From: Biomaibacter acetigenes
Lineage (GTDB): Bacteria > Bacillota > Thermosediminibacteria > Thermosediminibacterales > Tepidanaerobacteraceae
Length of the DNA stretch: 64,000 nt
Direction: 5' to 3'
Assembly: GCF_003691585.1 (NCBI RefSeq)
Contig: NZ_CP033169.1
Location: 1,178,001 to 1,242,000, forward strand
Shown: positions 13,962 through 23,163 of the stretch, in pieces
How the letters are laid out: every line of letters begins with the position of its first letter
Position numbering within the stretch: position 1 is the stretch's first letter
Translations under genes and position numbers: made by a program
The notes under the pieces: generated by a model
Told to the model about the DNA's origin: nothing
The model's input: only the letters and a program-made list of their open reading frames with translations
The model's database searches: none

Positions 13962-15021
13962 GATAGCTTTCCTGGCAGGAGATGGCATAGGTCCGGAGGT
14001 CATGGCCGAGGCCAAAAAAGTTCTCAAGACGGTAGAAAAAAAATTCGGCTTCAAGTTTGATTTCCATGAAGGCCTGGTAGGCGGTGCCGCCATAGATGCT
14101 TACGGCGTTCCACTGCCTGAATCCACCGTAAAGCTGTGCGAGGACTGTGATGCCATTTTGTTCGGAGCGGTGGGAGGTCAGAAATGGGATGCATTGAGCA
14201 GCCAGCTGCGGCCTGAAAAGGCCATCCTGGGCTTGAGGAAACATTTTGGTCTATACGCAAACCTTCGCCCGGCTATTTTATTCCCGCCCCTTGTAAGCGC
14301 ATCCCCCATAAAGCAGGAAATCATCGGAAACCTTGACCTCCTGATAGTCAGAGAACTCACCGGGGGATTATATTTCGGCACTCCCAAGGGCAGGGAGGAA
14401 ACGGGGGGAGTGGTCCGGGCCTTTGATACAATGATATACACCGAGGAAGAAATAAAGAGAGTGGCCCATATAGCCTTTAAAGCCGCTCAAAACAGGAAAA
14501 AGCGCGTCACTTCCGTGGATAAAGCCAATGTGCTGGCAACTTCCAGGCTCTGGCGGGAAGTGGTGGAAAGAATAGCGAAAGAATACCCCGATGTAGAGCT
14601 TTCCCACATGTATGTGGACAATTGCTCCATGCAGCTGGTGGTAAACCCCGGACAGTTTGATGTAATCCTCACCGAAAACACCTTTGGAGACATACTCAGC
14701 GACGAGTCCGCGGTGCTGACAGGTTCCATAGGCATGCTGCCATCGGCCAGCCTGGGAGATAAAAAGCCTTACCTATACGAGCCCACTCACGGCTCCGCCC
14801 CGGACATTGCAGGTACCGGCAGGGCAAACCCCATCGCCTGTATATTGTCCGCTGCCATGATGCTGGAGTATTCCTTTGGAGCTTCGGAAGCATCGAATGC
14901 CGTAAAACAGGCGGTGACCAGGGCTCTGGATGAAGGTTACAGGACTTCCGACATAAAAACTGGTGCCGGAAAAGTTGTTTCCACCACTGAAATGGGAGAT
15001 GTTATTGTAAATTTTATTTGA
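13954..15021 (+). CDS. leuB: 3-isopropylmalate dehydrogenase
   Basis: NAD-dependent oxidative decarboxylation of 3-isopropylmalate in leucine synthesis. About 355 residues. It starts [19 protein letters not shown] 13954 is chosen because family members begin there, and the longer 13930 start adds an unrelated Arg-rich tail within leuD. Substrate and metal residues lie in [33 protein letters not shown], and [14 protein letters not shown]-like [14 protein letters not shown]. The NAD-binding [12 protein letters not shown] is near the end. It is the last gene of this operon; the second T-box promoter begins 17 bases after the stop. Confidence 0.96.
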   Translation: MYKIAFLAGDGIGPEVMAEAKKVLKTVEKKFGFKFDFHEGLVGGAAIDAYGVPLPESTVKLCEDCDAILFGAVGGQKWDALSSQLRPEKAILGLRKHFGLYANLRPAILFPPLVSASPIKQEIIGNLDLLIVRELTGGLYFGTPKGREETGGVVRAFDTMIYTEEEIKRVAHIAFKAAQNRKKRVTSVDKANVLATSRLWREVVERIAKEYPDVELSHMYVDNCSMQLVVNPGQFDVILTENTFGDILSDESAVLTGSIGMLPSASLGDKKPYLYEPTHGSAPDIAGTGRANPIACILSAAMMLEYSFGASEASNAVKQAVTRALDEGYRTSDIKTGAGKVVSTTEMGDVIVNFI

Positions 15022-15037
15022 ATATTTAATTACAGGG

Positions 15038-15066
15038 TTGTATTTAGTGGCATTTGATGTTATAAT
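15038..15066 (+). promoter_or_regulatory. Promoter of the second T-box leader
   Basis: TTGTAT at 15038-15043 and a perfect TATAAT at 15061-15066 with a 17-base spacer, just upstream of the second T-box leader. Confidence 0.7.
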
Positions 15067-15084
15067 TTTTTTTAATAACACTAA

Positions 15085-15368
15085 AAAGCCATGAAGAGAA
15101 GAGTAGCTAGATCTTTGCGGCCAAAGAGAGTCGGGGCAGGTGAAAGCCGATGCCGGAAGATTTTCGTGAAAATCATCTCGGAGCTGCCAGGGTGAAGAGA
15201 AAGTAATCCTGGCCGGGTCCCATCAGGGAATTGGCCACCGTTAGAACGGCCGGGTATCGGGCCAAAAGCCCCGTACCTGCTGAGGTTCATACCGCAAGGT
15301 ATGGATGAATCAGGGTGGTAACGCGAAACCCTTCGCCCCTTCATATGGAGGCGAAGGGTTTTTTTATT
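15085..15368 (+). promoter_or_regulatory. T-box riboswitch leader of the second ilvB
   Basis: A second tRNA-responsive leader. The T-box core CAGGGTGGTAACGCG is at about 15311-15325, followed by a terminator with arms AACCCTTCGCC and GGCGAAGGGTT and a T7 run near 15361-15367. The Stem I distal loop appears as AGGTGAAAGCCGA near 15139-15150. A base stem GTAGCT/AGCTGC (15103-15108 with 15183-15188) places CTC-G at 15177-15180 in the specifier region, again fitting a leucine CUC specifier. The specifier call is an inference; ATC at 15175-15177 (Ile) is the alternative. Confidence 0.9.
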
Positions 15369-15393
15369 AACCATTTTTAAAGAGGTGAGGATC

Positions 15394-17073
15394 TTGACCG
15401 GTGCAGAGCTTTTGATAAAGACTTTGGAAGAAATAGGCGTGGACACCATATTTGGTTTCCCCGGAGGCTCCGCCCTGCCAATCTATGATGCCCTCTACGG
15501 TAACAAAAAAATACGGCATATCAAGACGGTCCATGAACAGGGAGCAGCCCATGCCGCCGACGGCTATGCCAGAGCTACCGGCAAGGTGGGAGTGGCTTTG
15601 AGCACATCAGGGCCTGGAGCCACCAACCTGGTTACGGGTATTGCCAACGCCTATATGGACTCGATACCAATGGTGGCCTTTACCGGGCAGGTGCCTTTGA
15701 GCCTTTTAGGGAAGGATTCCTTTCAGGAAGTGGATATCACCGGGGTTACCCTTCCCATAACCAAGCACAGCTTTATATTGAGAGATAAAAACGATATAGT
15801 GAAAAAGGTCAAGGAAGCCTTTTTGATAGCCACTACCGGAAGACCCGGGCCGGTGGTGGTGGATTTGCCCAAAGATGTCATGGCAGGAGAAGTAAATGAA
15901 AAGACCGTAAAAAAAGACGTTAACGGCTTTGTGGCTTCATATACTTCGAAACAGGCAATTCCTGAAAGTCAGCAAAAACAGCTGCAAAAGGCCGCCGAGA
16001 TGATAAATGAAGCCCAAAGGCCGGTTATTTACGCTGGTGGTGGGGTAATAACTTCAGGAGCAAATCATGAGTTGTTAAAGTTTGCGGAAAAAATTGAAGC
16101 GCCCGTTACCACTACCTTGATGGGGATCACGGGGTTCCCTTCGGAACATCCCCTCTGCCTGGGGATGCTGGGAATGCACGGCACAGCTTACGCCAACATG
16201 GCGGTAACTGAATGTGATCTGCTCATCGCCGTAGGAGCCCGCTTTGATGACAGGGTTACCGGCAAGGTGGAGGCTTTTGCACCAAAAGCGAAAATAATCC
16301 ATATGGACATAGATCCGGCGGAGTTGGGTAAAAATGTGGATATCGACCTGGCGCTCAAGGGTGATGTAAAAACCCTGCTGGAAAGGATAATCGAGCTTGT
16401 ATCCTGCAAAAAGCGGGGACTGTGGCTTGAAACAGTCAACGGTTGGAAGCAAACTTATCCCCTTAAATATTGTAATAAAGGGCTGAAACCTCAGTTTGTA
16501 ATTGAGGAAATATGCCGAATAACTTCCGGCGATGCAATCATAGCCACCGAAGTGGGGCAGCATCAGATGTGGGCGGCACAGTTTTACAAATTTAAAAATC
16601 CAAGAAGTTTCATATCATCGGGAGGCCTGGGGACCATGGGGTTTGGCCTTCCTGCAGCCCTTGGAGCAAAACTTGGAAGGCCGGATAAAGTAGTGTTCAA
16701 TATAGCCGGTGACGGCAGCTTTGAAATGAACTGTCACGAGCTAATTACTGCCGCAAGTTATAACATCCCCGTGATAACCGTAATTTTCAACAACCGTACC
16801 CTGGGAATGGTACATCAGTGGCAGGAAATGTTTTATGACGGAAGGTTTTCCCACTCGGAACTGGGCGAAGGCACCGACTACGTGAAGCTTGCTGAAGCCT
16901 GCGGAGCAGCAGGATTTAGAATAACGGAAAAGGAACAGGTGGAACAGACCATAAGTAAAGCCATAGACCTGAATAAACCGGTGGTGATTGATGTCAGGAT
17001 AGATCCCAAAGAGATGGTAATGCCCATGGTGCCCCCTGGAATGCCCATAAGCCGGATGCTCGGATTAGATTGA
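15394..17073 (+). CDS. ilvB: Acetolactate synthase, large subunit 2 (stand-alone)
   Basis: Second acetolactate synthase catalytic subunit, intact, about 559 residues. FGFPGGSALPIYDAL and the ThDP Glu in HEQGAAHAADGYARATG are near the N terminus; the C-terminal ThDP motif is GDGSFEMNCHELITAA...FNNRTLGM. The likely start is TTG 15394, spaced six bases from the AGAGGTG at 15381-15387; GTG 15385 lies inside that ribosome site. No ilvN follows, so it either shares the upstream IlvN or works unregulated. It has its own promoter and T-box. Confidence 0.94.
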   Translation: MTGAELLIKTLEEIGVDTIFGFPGGSALPIYDALYGNKKIRHIKTVHEQGAAHAADGYARATGKVGVALSTSGPGATNLVTGIANAYMDSIPMVAFTGQVPLSLLGKDSFQEVDITGVTLPITKHSFILRDKNDIVKKVKEAFLIATTGRPGPVVVDLPKDVMAGEVNEKTVKKDVNGFVASYTSKQAIPESQQKQLQKAAEMINEAQRPVIYAGGGVITSGANHELLKFAEKIEAPVTTTLMGITGFPSEHPLCLGMLGMHGTAYANMAVTECDLLIAVGARFDDRVTGKVEAFAPKAKIIHMDIDPAELGKNVDIDLALKGDVKTLLERIIELVSCKKRGLWLETVNGWKQTYPLKYCNKGLKPQFVIEEICRITSGDAIIATEVGQHQMWAAQFYKFKNPRSFISSGGLGTMGFGLPAALGAKLGRPDKVVFNIAGDGSFEMNCHELITAASYNIPVITVIFNNRTLGMVHQWQEMFYDGRFSHSELGEGTDYVKLAEACGAAGFRITEKEQVEQTISKAIDLNKPVVIDVRIDPKEMVMPMVPPGMPISRMLGLD

Positions 17074-17075
17074 TA

Positions 17076-17104
17076 TTGACATGCCGTTAAAAAAGTATTA
17101 TGTT
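17076..17104 (+). promoter_or_regulatory. Possible promoter of ilvE
   Basis: TTGACA at 17076-17081 and TATGTT at 17099-17104 with a 17-base spacer, directly after the second ilvB stop. The -10 is imperfect, so ilvE may be partly independent of the T-box. Confidence 0.45.
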
Positions 17105-17183
17105 AAATCTAACAACTTTTTCGGAAGGTGGAAAGGTCAAGTATTAACATTATAAATTTTAAAACAAAAGAGGAGGTCTTCAG

Positions 17184-18068
17184 ATGAGTATACAGGTTTA
17201 CGTGAACGGGGAGTATTTTCCGAAGGAAGAAGCCAGGATTTCGGTATTCGACCATGGTTTCTTATACGGAGACGGTGTATTTGAAGGAATAAGAGCCTAT
17301 GACGGCAGGGTGTTCAGACTGAAAGAACATATTGATAGACTGTATAACGGCGCAAGAGCGATAATGCTTGACATCCCCCTTACGAAGCAGCAGATGATTG
17401 AAGTGGTACTTGAAACATTAAGAAGAAATCAATTAAGAGATGCCTATATCAGACTGGTAGTATCCCGAGGTGAGGGAGACCTGGGGCTTGACCCCAGAAA
17501 ATGCCACAAACCTACCATCGTTTGCATTACTGACAAAATAGTGCTATACCCGGATAAAATGTATGAGGAAGGCCTTGAGATAATAACAGCTGCCACCCGC
17601 CGGAATCCTCCAGAAGCAGTGAACCCCCAGATGAAATCTCTGAATTACCTCAACAACATCATGGCAAAAATCGAAGCAAACCTGGCCGGTGTCCCTGAAG
17701 CTTTGATATTGAATGTAGATAACTATGTGGCAGAGTGCACGGGAGATAATATATTTATAGTTAAAAACGGAGTAATCATCACTCCCCCGACCTATGCAGG
17801 TTTATTGATAGGAATTACACGAAATGCCATTATTGAGGCTGCCCAAAATCTCGGAATAAAAGTGGAAGAGAAGTTGTTTACCCGCTACGAGGTATACACC
17901 GCCGATGAATGTTTCCTGTCAGGGACTGCCGCTGAAGCCATCCCTGTGGTAAAGGTGGACGGCAGGGTGATAGGTGAAGGCAAGCCCGGCCCCGTCACAA
18001 AACAGATTCTTAAAGCTTTCAAAGAACTCATAAAGAACGATGGCGAAAAGATATATCTGGAGGAATAA
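17184..18068 (+). CDS. ilvE: Branched-chain amino acid aminotransferase
   Basis: PLP-dependent fold-type IV aminotransferase performing the final transamination of valine, leucine and isoleucine synthesis. 294 residues. Hallmarks are VFDHGFLYGDGVFEGIRAY near residues 21-39, RLVVSRGEGDLGLDP, the PLP-lysine region NPQMKSLNYLNN near residue 155, and FLSGTAAEAIPVVKVDGR near the C terminus. A strong AGGAGG site precedes ATG 17184. D-amino-acid aminotransferase is a related alternative, but the operon context favours IlvE. A terminator follows. Confidence 0.94.
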   Translation: MSIQVYVNGEYFPKEEARISVFDHGFLYGDGVFEGIRAYDGRVFRLKEHIDRLYNGARAIMLDIPLTKQQMIEVVLETLRRNQLRDAYIRLVVSRGEGDLGLDPRKCHKPTIVCITDKIVLYPDKMYEEGLEIITAATRRNPPEAVNPQMKSLNYLNNIMAKIEANLAGVPEALILNVDNYVAECTGDNIFIVKNGVIITPPTYAGLLIGITRNAIIEAAQNLGIKVEEKLFTRYEVYTADECFLSGTAAEAIPVVKVDGRVIGEGKPGPVTKQILKAFKELIKNDGEKIYLEE

Positions 18069-18123
18069 GAATCGTAAAATGATCCGTCTGCAATATATAA
18101 GCTTTGTTAGAATAGAGAAAAAG

Positions 18124-18164
18124 AAAGGGCCTTGATATATATATTCAAGACCCTTTTAATTTTT
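18124..18164 (+). terminator. Rho-independent terminator after ilvE
   Basis: Near-complementary arms AAAGGGCCTTGA and TCAAGACCCTTT flank a short AT loop, followed by TAATTTTT. Confidence 0.75.
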
Positions 18165-18235
18165 AGCGATATTTGTATGACAGTATTAAGTATTCTTCAC
18201 ATAATAAAATATTTCTCTTTAAAAACCGAAAATGG

Positions 18236-18964
18236 TTAATCCAAAAACATAGAACTTGTGAGTTTTATCATCTCAACTTTAGAATCCGGTTGAATCTTGC
18301 CGTTTACCAGCGAACCGTCGTCTTTATCAAAATCAAATATGATGAGCAGGGTATCTCCCAAATCAAACCATCCCTCAAGCTTTTCATTTGTATGAATGCT
18401 GGTAGGTTCCTTATATTTGGCCCTGTATTTTTCCAGTATATCCTTAGCGGTATCCCCTACCTTATCTCCCATATTTGTGCTTAATTCCACGCCGGTTAAT
18501 TCTATTTCCAGGACTTTCCCCGAATCCTTGCCTATAATGAAGGTGATTCCTTTGTTACTATAATCCCATACATAATATGCTTCACCGAAATATCCCCCTT
18601 CCTCTTGATAAGTTTCTTTGTAATCATCACCTAAATACTCTTTCACCTTATCTTTGGGGTCTCCCAGGGATATCCCGGCTATGCCTATTTTTGAAGTATC
18701 AATTTCTTTTTCCTGCTGTTCACCGGGAGATTGTCCATTGCTTGCCTTGCTCTCATCCGGTTTTTGACCATCCTGTTCATTTTTGGAAGGAGTATTATCT
18801 TTATTTTCCTGCCCATTTTTAGCCGGGACTTGCGACTCCACATCGGTGGATTTTTTGATGCCGGAAGGAATTAATGAAGGATAAGTCCACAATACCACGG
18901 CAAGCCCTATTGCACATAATACCAGTGTAACCGTAACTACAGTAAGCGCTATCGATTTTTTCAC
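18236..18964 (-). CDS. Membrane-anchored hypothetical protein
   Basis: 242 residues on the minus strand. An N-terminal hydrophobic segment (about residues 7-30) looks like a signal anchor. It is followed by a charged, low-complexity linker rich in Lys, Glu, Asn, Ser and Pro (about 35-85). A compact C-terminal domain begins IGIAGISLGDPKDKVKEYLG. This pattern (short first strand, 'GISLGDPKDKV', then a YVWDY strand) resembles extracytoplasmic domains of unknown function in Firmicutes. It is probably an extracellular anchored protein. No partner gene is evident; it is convergent with ilvE. Confidence 0.7.
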   Translation of the reverse strand: MKKSIALTVVTVTLVLCAIGLAVVLWTYPSLIPSGIKKSTDVESQVPAKNGQENKDNTPSKNEQDGQKPDESKASNGQSPGEQQEKEIDTSKIGIAGISLGDPKDKVKEYLGDDYKETYQEEGGYFGEAYYVWDYSNKGITFIIGKDSGKVLEIELTGVELSTNMGDKVGDTAKDILEKYRAKYKEPTSIHTNEKLEGWFDLGDTLLIIFDFDKDDGSLVNGKIQPDSKVEMIKLTSSMFLD

Positions 18965-19144
18965 AGAAGATCACTTCCCTTTCCGGTTTTTTATACTATT
19001 TTTTCCCATATATATAGACGAAAAAAACCCAAAAAAGTTCCATGTTTTTTTAAAAAAAAGATAGAACTTGCCGTTTGAGATAAAAAAAGAAGGGATGTTG
19101 AGCAGCTAAAACACTTGAGCCTTGCAAATGTTTTACCACCATAA

Positions 19145-19350
19145 TGGGCAACAAGGATATAAAATTGAGTAAAGAGCAGGAAAAATACCTTGCAGCCAGG
19201 GTGAAATACGAAACGTCCAAGCAAGTTGAAAAAGCTTAAAGAACAGTTAAACTCGATGAATTCCCAGATGGAATCATTGGAACAAGCCGAAAAGAGTATC
19301 AAATGCTACTGGAAGAAAAAGAAGAAATAATAAAAGCTCTATTAAGTTAA
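19145..19350 (+). pseudogene. Decayed small coding fragment
   Basis: From ATG 19145 the frame reads about 28 residues (starting NKDIKLSKEQEKYLAAR, ending VEKA), stops, and then continues in the same frame as LDEFPDGIIGTSRKEYQMLLEEKEEIIKALLS. The second half is an acidic, helical C-terminus. It looks like a gene remnant with an internal stop. The parent gene is not recognised. The stretch from 18965 to 19467 holds nothing else I can support. Confidence 0.25.
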
Positions 19351-19467
19351 AGATTAAGAGTAATATACATTATCAGAATGTAGCAAAAAAGCATATTTAG
19401 GGATATGGTGGAAGGTTGTGGACAGGATAACGGGCAATAAAGTGGGTGTGGAACTGATGATTAAGAA

Positions 19468-20040
19468 TTATCTTTTCCGGTGGTGTTTATCTATGTGTGA
19501 ATACGATTTATAATAAACAGATCGGGGCGGATCAAAATCGAATGTTTTTTTCCAATTAATCATATTCCTTCTTTTGGCTTTAACATAGTAAAATAAGCTT
19601 CTAAAAAATAAAAGTATAAAGAGCTGAGCATATGTGAAGTATAAAATAAAACCAATGAATATATTTAATGGTGAAATGGTTTTTTCTGCCGTCTGGGCAC
19701 TAAATAACCGAATGGTATAGACCAAATAGGAAACATACCAGATCAGTAGCTGGTAGAGACGGCTGAAACAACACCCGCTACGGTAGGTGCCGTGGGTTAT
19801 GTAAGTTCTCCTTCAGGAATCCTGATATGATATATATTTTTAAACTTTTCTGCAAAGGCTTCCACAATTTCTCCCGTGTGTCCTGGGAATTATCATTTAA
19901 TACATATATTTGTAAATTCCCGGGATATTGCAGTTTCAGCATAGCCTCCAAAGTTTTCCGGATGACTTTTCCTTCATTATAGGCAGGAATCAAAATATCA
20001 ATACTCGGGTAATGATGTAAAGCTATCGTTCTGAGAGTCG
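19468..20040 (-). pseudogene. Glycosyltransferase family 2 remnant with internal deletion
   Basis: Reading right to left, the first part gives YPSIDILIPAYNEGKVIRKT and QIYVLNDNSQD, the nucleotide-sugar-binding start of a GT2 enzyme. A frameshift near 19870-19880 switches to TGEIVEAFAEKFKNIYHIRIPEGE, which is also GT2-like, and then stops. The next part (19468-19740) encodes only the membrane-spanning C-terminal end (FIGFILYFTYAQLFILLFF). The central catalytic domain with its DxD and QxxRW motifs is missing. This is a broken cell-envelope polysaccharide synthase-type gene, not a functional protein. Confidence 0.7.
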
Positions 20041-20238
20041 GGATATGTCACCCGGCTTTGACAGTTGCAGCCTCAAAATCCATTTTCCCCCCTTCAAACC
20101 CGCGTAAATTCAGCATCGATATTCAATAGCAGCCAAAAAAGTGGAGGCAAAAATATTAACATAAATAATTATGAAAAGCATAATCAAAAATCATAAAAAT
20201 CATCTGATTTTAGCTTTATTATAGTGGTATAATTAAGT

Positions 20239-20670
20239 CATGTTCACTTATATTACCCGCTCCGGAAAATATGAATATGTACAAATTGTAAAATCTAAAA
20301 AGGTCAATGGTGTTACAAGGCATGAAGTCCTCTTAAATCTTGGAAGATAAGGATGAAATCGAAAACAATCAGATATATCAAAGGTCTTGCCTAAAAGCTT
20401 TTGGAAATATCCGGATTGCATGAAGTCAAAAATAATACAATAATATTGAGGACTCATCCGAAACAACAATCAGAAACTGGGGATACATGGTATACAAGAG
20501 GTTGTGGGATGCATTTGAACTATCTTCCTGTCTTGAAGATATTCAAAAGTATGATGCAAAAGCAACATTCGATCTTTGTGGTAGGTTGAGTTATATCACG
20601 GAATTTATCTTGTCATCTTTAAATATAGAGGCAGAATTAACAAGTGCCTCTATATTTTATTTTGGATAAG
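20239..20670 (+). pseudogene. IS1634-family transposase remnant
   Basis: ATG 20239 opens FTYITRSGKYEYVQIVKSKK, then HEVLLNLGR and a stop. This is the characteristic N-terminus of IS1634/IS4-type transposases. After stops and frame changes, a further block reads WGYMVYKRLWDAFELSSCLEDIQ, matching the next conserved part of that family. The DDE catalytic domain is absent, so the copy is dead. The stretch 20671-20850 after it shows no gene I can support. Confidence 0.65.
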
Positions 20671-20849
20671 GTGGTTTCTATACTTATTCTATTATTAACG
20701 GATAATAATGAAGGGTTTCAATGTTCATTAACTGATACTAAAGGTTTGAATTATACAAATACCGAAAGTAATTAATAAAATAAATATTCGTTATGCTCGA
20801 AAGGAGGATTAGCTTGAAAAATAACACAACATAAGGTAAAAAAGGGCGC

Positions 20850-22330
20850 ACTAAACTAAGGCCTTTGAAGGCCACAAAAAATTAAGCTTTGGTTATTGAG
20901 TTTAGGTTTACGCCACAGAAATGTCAGCAGCTTTTATTACACCATTGGAAATGAGAAGTTTTACAGCTTGTTTAATTGCTTTCTCCTTCTGTTTTTCCAG
21001 CATTTCCTGTGGCATGTCAATCTTATACAAATCGCTTGGATTCCACTCTTCGCCAGTAACAAACATATTGTAAATAGCGGTGAGTATCATCCTTGCGATA
21101 GCGATTATGGCTCTTTTCTTGCCTCTTCGTTTACAAATGCGTTCGTACTTGATTCTGTAATAAGAAGATTTATCCGATTTCACGGCTGCATGGGCAACTT
21201 GTACCAATGCAGGTTTGAGGTAGACACCGGCACGTGTAATTCGGACAGATTTCTTCTTACCGGCAGATTCATTATTGCCTGGCGTTAGACCCGCCCAGCA
21301 GCACAAACGCTTGGAGTTGGCAAATTGAGACATATCGGTACCAATCTCGGAGATGATAGTGATGGCAGATGTCCTATCAACTCCGGGAAGGGTACAAAGA
21401 AGTCTGATGGCACTTTCATAAGATTCGACCATGTTATCAAGCTTTAAATCCAGTTCAACAATACATTTGGTTACGTATTCAAGATGGGAACGAATCATTA
21501 CCATGCGCTCTTTTTGTTCCTGAGTCATCTGATATCCTTCGATGGATTCAACCACAGCATCCGCTTTTTTCTTTAAGGATTTCTGGAGAAGAGAAGTACA
21601 GTATCCCGGGTTGAAGGTATCAGAAGAAATCAAGTAGTCCGTGATTGAAGAGGCAGATTTGCCAAACATGTCGGAAACGACAGCATCAAGGGCTACATTA
21701 CAGACAGTAAAAGCATTCTGGAAACGGTTCTTCTCACTGGTTCTACAAGAAACAAGTTTAGATCGATAGCGAGTGTATTCACGAAGAATACGAATTGGTT
21801 TTTCAGGGATATAACTTCCCGGGACTAAACCAAGACGGAAAAGATCGCCAATCCACTTGGAATCCTTTGTATCATCCTTGTTTCCTTTTACAGCCTTCAC
21901 CCATTTAGGATTGGCGACGGTGATATGGACGGTATCTTCCAAAAGGTTAAAGATTGGGACCCAATACTTTCCGGTGGATTCCATACACACATCATAGCAG
22001 TTGTTATCAATCAGCCACTGCTTGAACTTGAGAATGGAATTGTTGAAGGTTGAAAACCTCTTTTTAGAGTAATGGGGAATTATCCCCTGAGAAGTAATGA
22101 GTGTGGCGACGAGAAAAGACTTATGCACATCGACGCCACAGCAGATAGGATAAACAACTTTCATTGCACGACCTTCTTTGCTAATTTTGTAGCTGAGGAG
22201 GAAGACATTGACTGAACCATCACACATTTAACAAAGAGCTAAAACAATGATTAGCTTACGGTCTTATAGAACCACTTATTTGTGCTTGAAAGATGGTTCT
22301 TACACTGGTTAGTATACTGATTTAAGCTAA
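20850..22330 (-). mobile_element. IS110-family insertion sequence (ends approximate)
   Basis: The element comprises the transposase gene at 20908-22164 plus flanking non-coding DNA. IS110 elements lack the long terminal inverted repeats of DDE elements, so the ends cannot be placed exactly from one copy. The upstream flank (22165 to about 22330) has stem-forming sequence, for example AGAACCA at 22269 pairing with TGGTTCT at about 22294. Members of this family encode a guide RNA in a non-coding end. Confidence 0.6.
20908..22164 (-). CDS. IS110-family transposase
   Basis: 418 residues, apparently intact. The N-terminal RuvC-like DEDD domain shows CCGVDVHKSFLVATLI (first Asp), VCMESTGKYWVP (Glu) and KGNKDDTKDSKWIGDLF (Asp pair). 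The C-terminal Transposase_20 domain begins LLCTLPGVDRTSAITIISEIG and contains the NNESAGKKKSVRI block with the conserved Ser. These are the two catalytic halves of IS110 recombinases, which insert using a bridge RNA. The start at 22164 (MKVVYPICCGVDVH) has an AAGAAGG ribosome site; a longer start at 22227 adds 21 unconserved residues. Confidence 0.93.
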   Translation of the reverse strand: MKVVYPICCGVDVHKSFLVATLITSQGIIPHYSKKRFSTFNNSILKFKQWLIDNNCYDVCMESTGKYWVPIFNLLEDTVHITVANPKWVKAVKGNKDDTKDSKWIGDLFRLGLVPGSYIPEKPIRILREYTRYRSKLVSCRTSEKNRFQNAFTVCNVALDAVVSDMFGKSASSITDYLISSDTFNPGYCTSLLQKSLKKKADAVVESIEGYQMTQEQKERMVMIRSHLEYVTKCIVELDLKLDNMVESYESAIRLLCTLPGVDRTSAITIISEIGTDMSQFANSKRLCCWAGLTPGNNESAGKKKSVRITRAGVYLKPALVQVAHAAVKSDKSSYYRIKYERICKRRGKKRAIIAIARMILTAIYNMFVTGEEWNPSDLYKIDMPQEMLEKQKEKAIKQAVKLLISNGVIKAADISVA

Positions 22331-22472
22331 GAAGAGCAGTCTACGACTCACCTCAACGTGCTTTGTAGTGTATCTTCCCCTCAGTTTAATAATAACAAAG
22401 TGGTGAAAACCGCGCACCATTTTTTTCATTACTATTTGTGCCGCCAGCGGTAGCGGCGGAATGGAGGTTAGT
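22165..22472. other. Non-coding stretch between IS110 transposase and nitroreductase
   Basis: 308 bases without a convincing gene. The part next to the transposase is likely the IS110 non-coding end, candidate for its guide RNA on the minus strand. It contains the hairpin 22268-22300. The part next to the nitroreductase includes a GC-rich CCGC/GCGG hairpin at 22441-22459 just ahead of the ribosome site. Confidence 0.45.
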
Positions 22473-23163
22473 GTGAATAATCTTTTAGATGTGTTAAAAA
22501 ACAGGCGAAGCATCCGGTCATATAAATCTGATCCGATTCCTGAAAATATTTTAGAAAATGTGCTGGAAGCTTTTCGATGGGCTCCGTCGGGAGCAAATGC
22601 GCAGCCCTGGGAACTAGTTGTAGTCAGGGATAAATCAAAAATAGAAGCAATTGCGGACATTTTCATTGAATTGGTAGAACGTCAGAAAAAACTCGATCCC
22701 GATTTTCCCGGAAACAGCCGCAAGTATTTAAAAGATGTTCCTATCATCATCGTAGTCTGCGGGGATCCAAGATTTAAACTAGCTTACCCTCAAACATTAA
22801 GTGAAAGAGAAAAAGATAACATTTACTTTTTTAGCATAGGTGCAGCAATACAAACTCTTATGCTGGCCGCCGCCGAACAAAAGTTGGGAAGCGTTTGGCT
22901 GACGCCTGAAAAGATCGAAGAACAAAAACTAAAAGATATGCTCGGGATTCCTGATGTTCTGGAGGTTTTGGCTTGCATTCCATTAGGTTTACCGAAAAAA
23001 AAATATATCAGGTAGAGTGCGCAGGTCAATAAATGAATTTGTCCATTTTGATAGTTTTGATAACAGCAAATTTCGTTCAACGGAACAAGTAAATAACTTT
23101 ATCAAAAAGTCAAGAATCAAGGCTATGTACGGGCAAGTAAAAAACGAGGAGGAGAAATCATGA
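22473..23163 (+). CDS. Nitroreductase-family flavoprotein (frameshift at an A9 run)
   Basis: FMN-dependent oxidoreductase of the nitroreductase fold. It starts NNLLDVLKNRRSIRSYKSDP, with RWAPSGANAQPWELVVVRD as the FMN-binding region and SVWLTPEKIEEQKLKDMLGIP later. The frame stops at 23015, but discounting one A of the A9 run 22995-23003 extends it through ISGRVRRSINEFVHFDSFDN to a stop at 23161-23163, about 229 residues, which is a recognisable family C-terminus. GTG 22473 is preferred over ATG 22461 because GGAGG at 22463-22467 is correctly spaced only for it. Its end overlaps the FdrA start (ATGA). The substrate is unknown; coupling to fdrA suggests a redox step in that pathway. Confidence 0.8.

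Noticed and set aside
15081-15368. tRNA gene or tRNA-like sequence in the second leader
   Set aside because: The structure and the CAGGGTGGTAACGCG core are those of a T-box; no acceptor stem, T loop or CCA end is present.
18991-19302. Minus-strand open frame with many Phe and Leu
   Set aside because: It has no ribosome site, no domain pattern, and lies opposite a better-supported coding remnant; it is a chance frame in AT-rich DNA.
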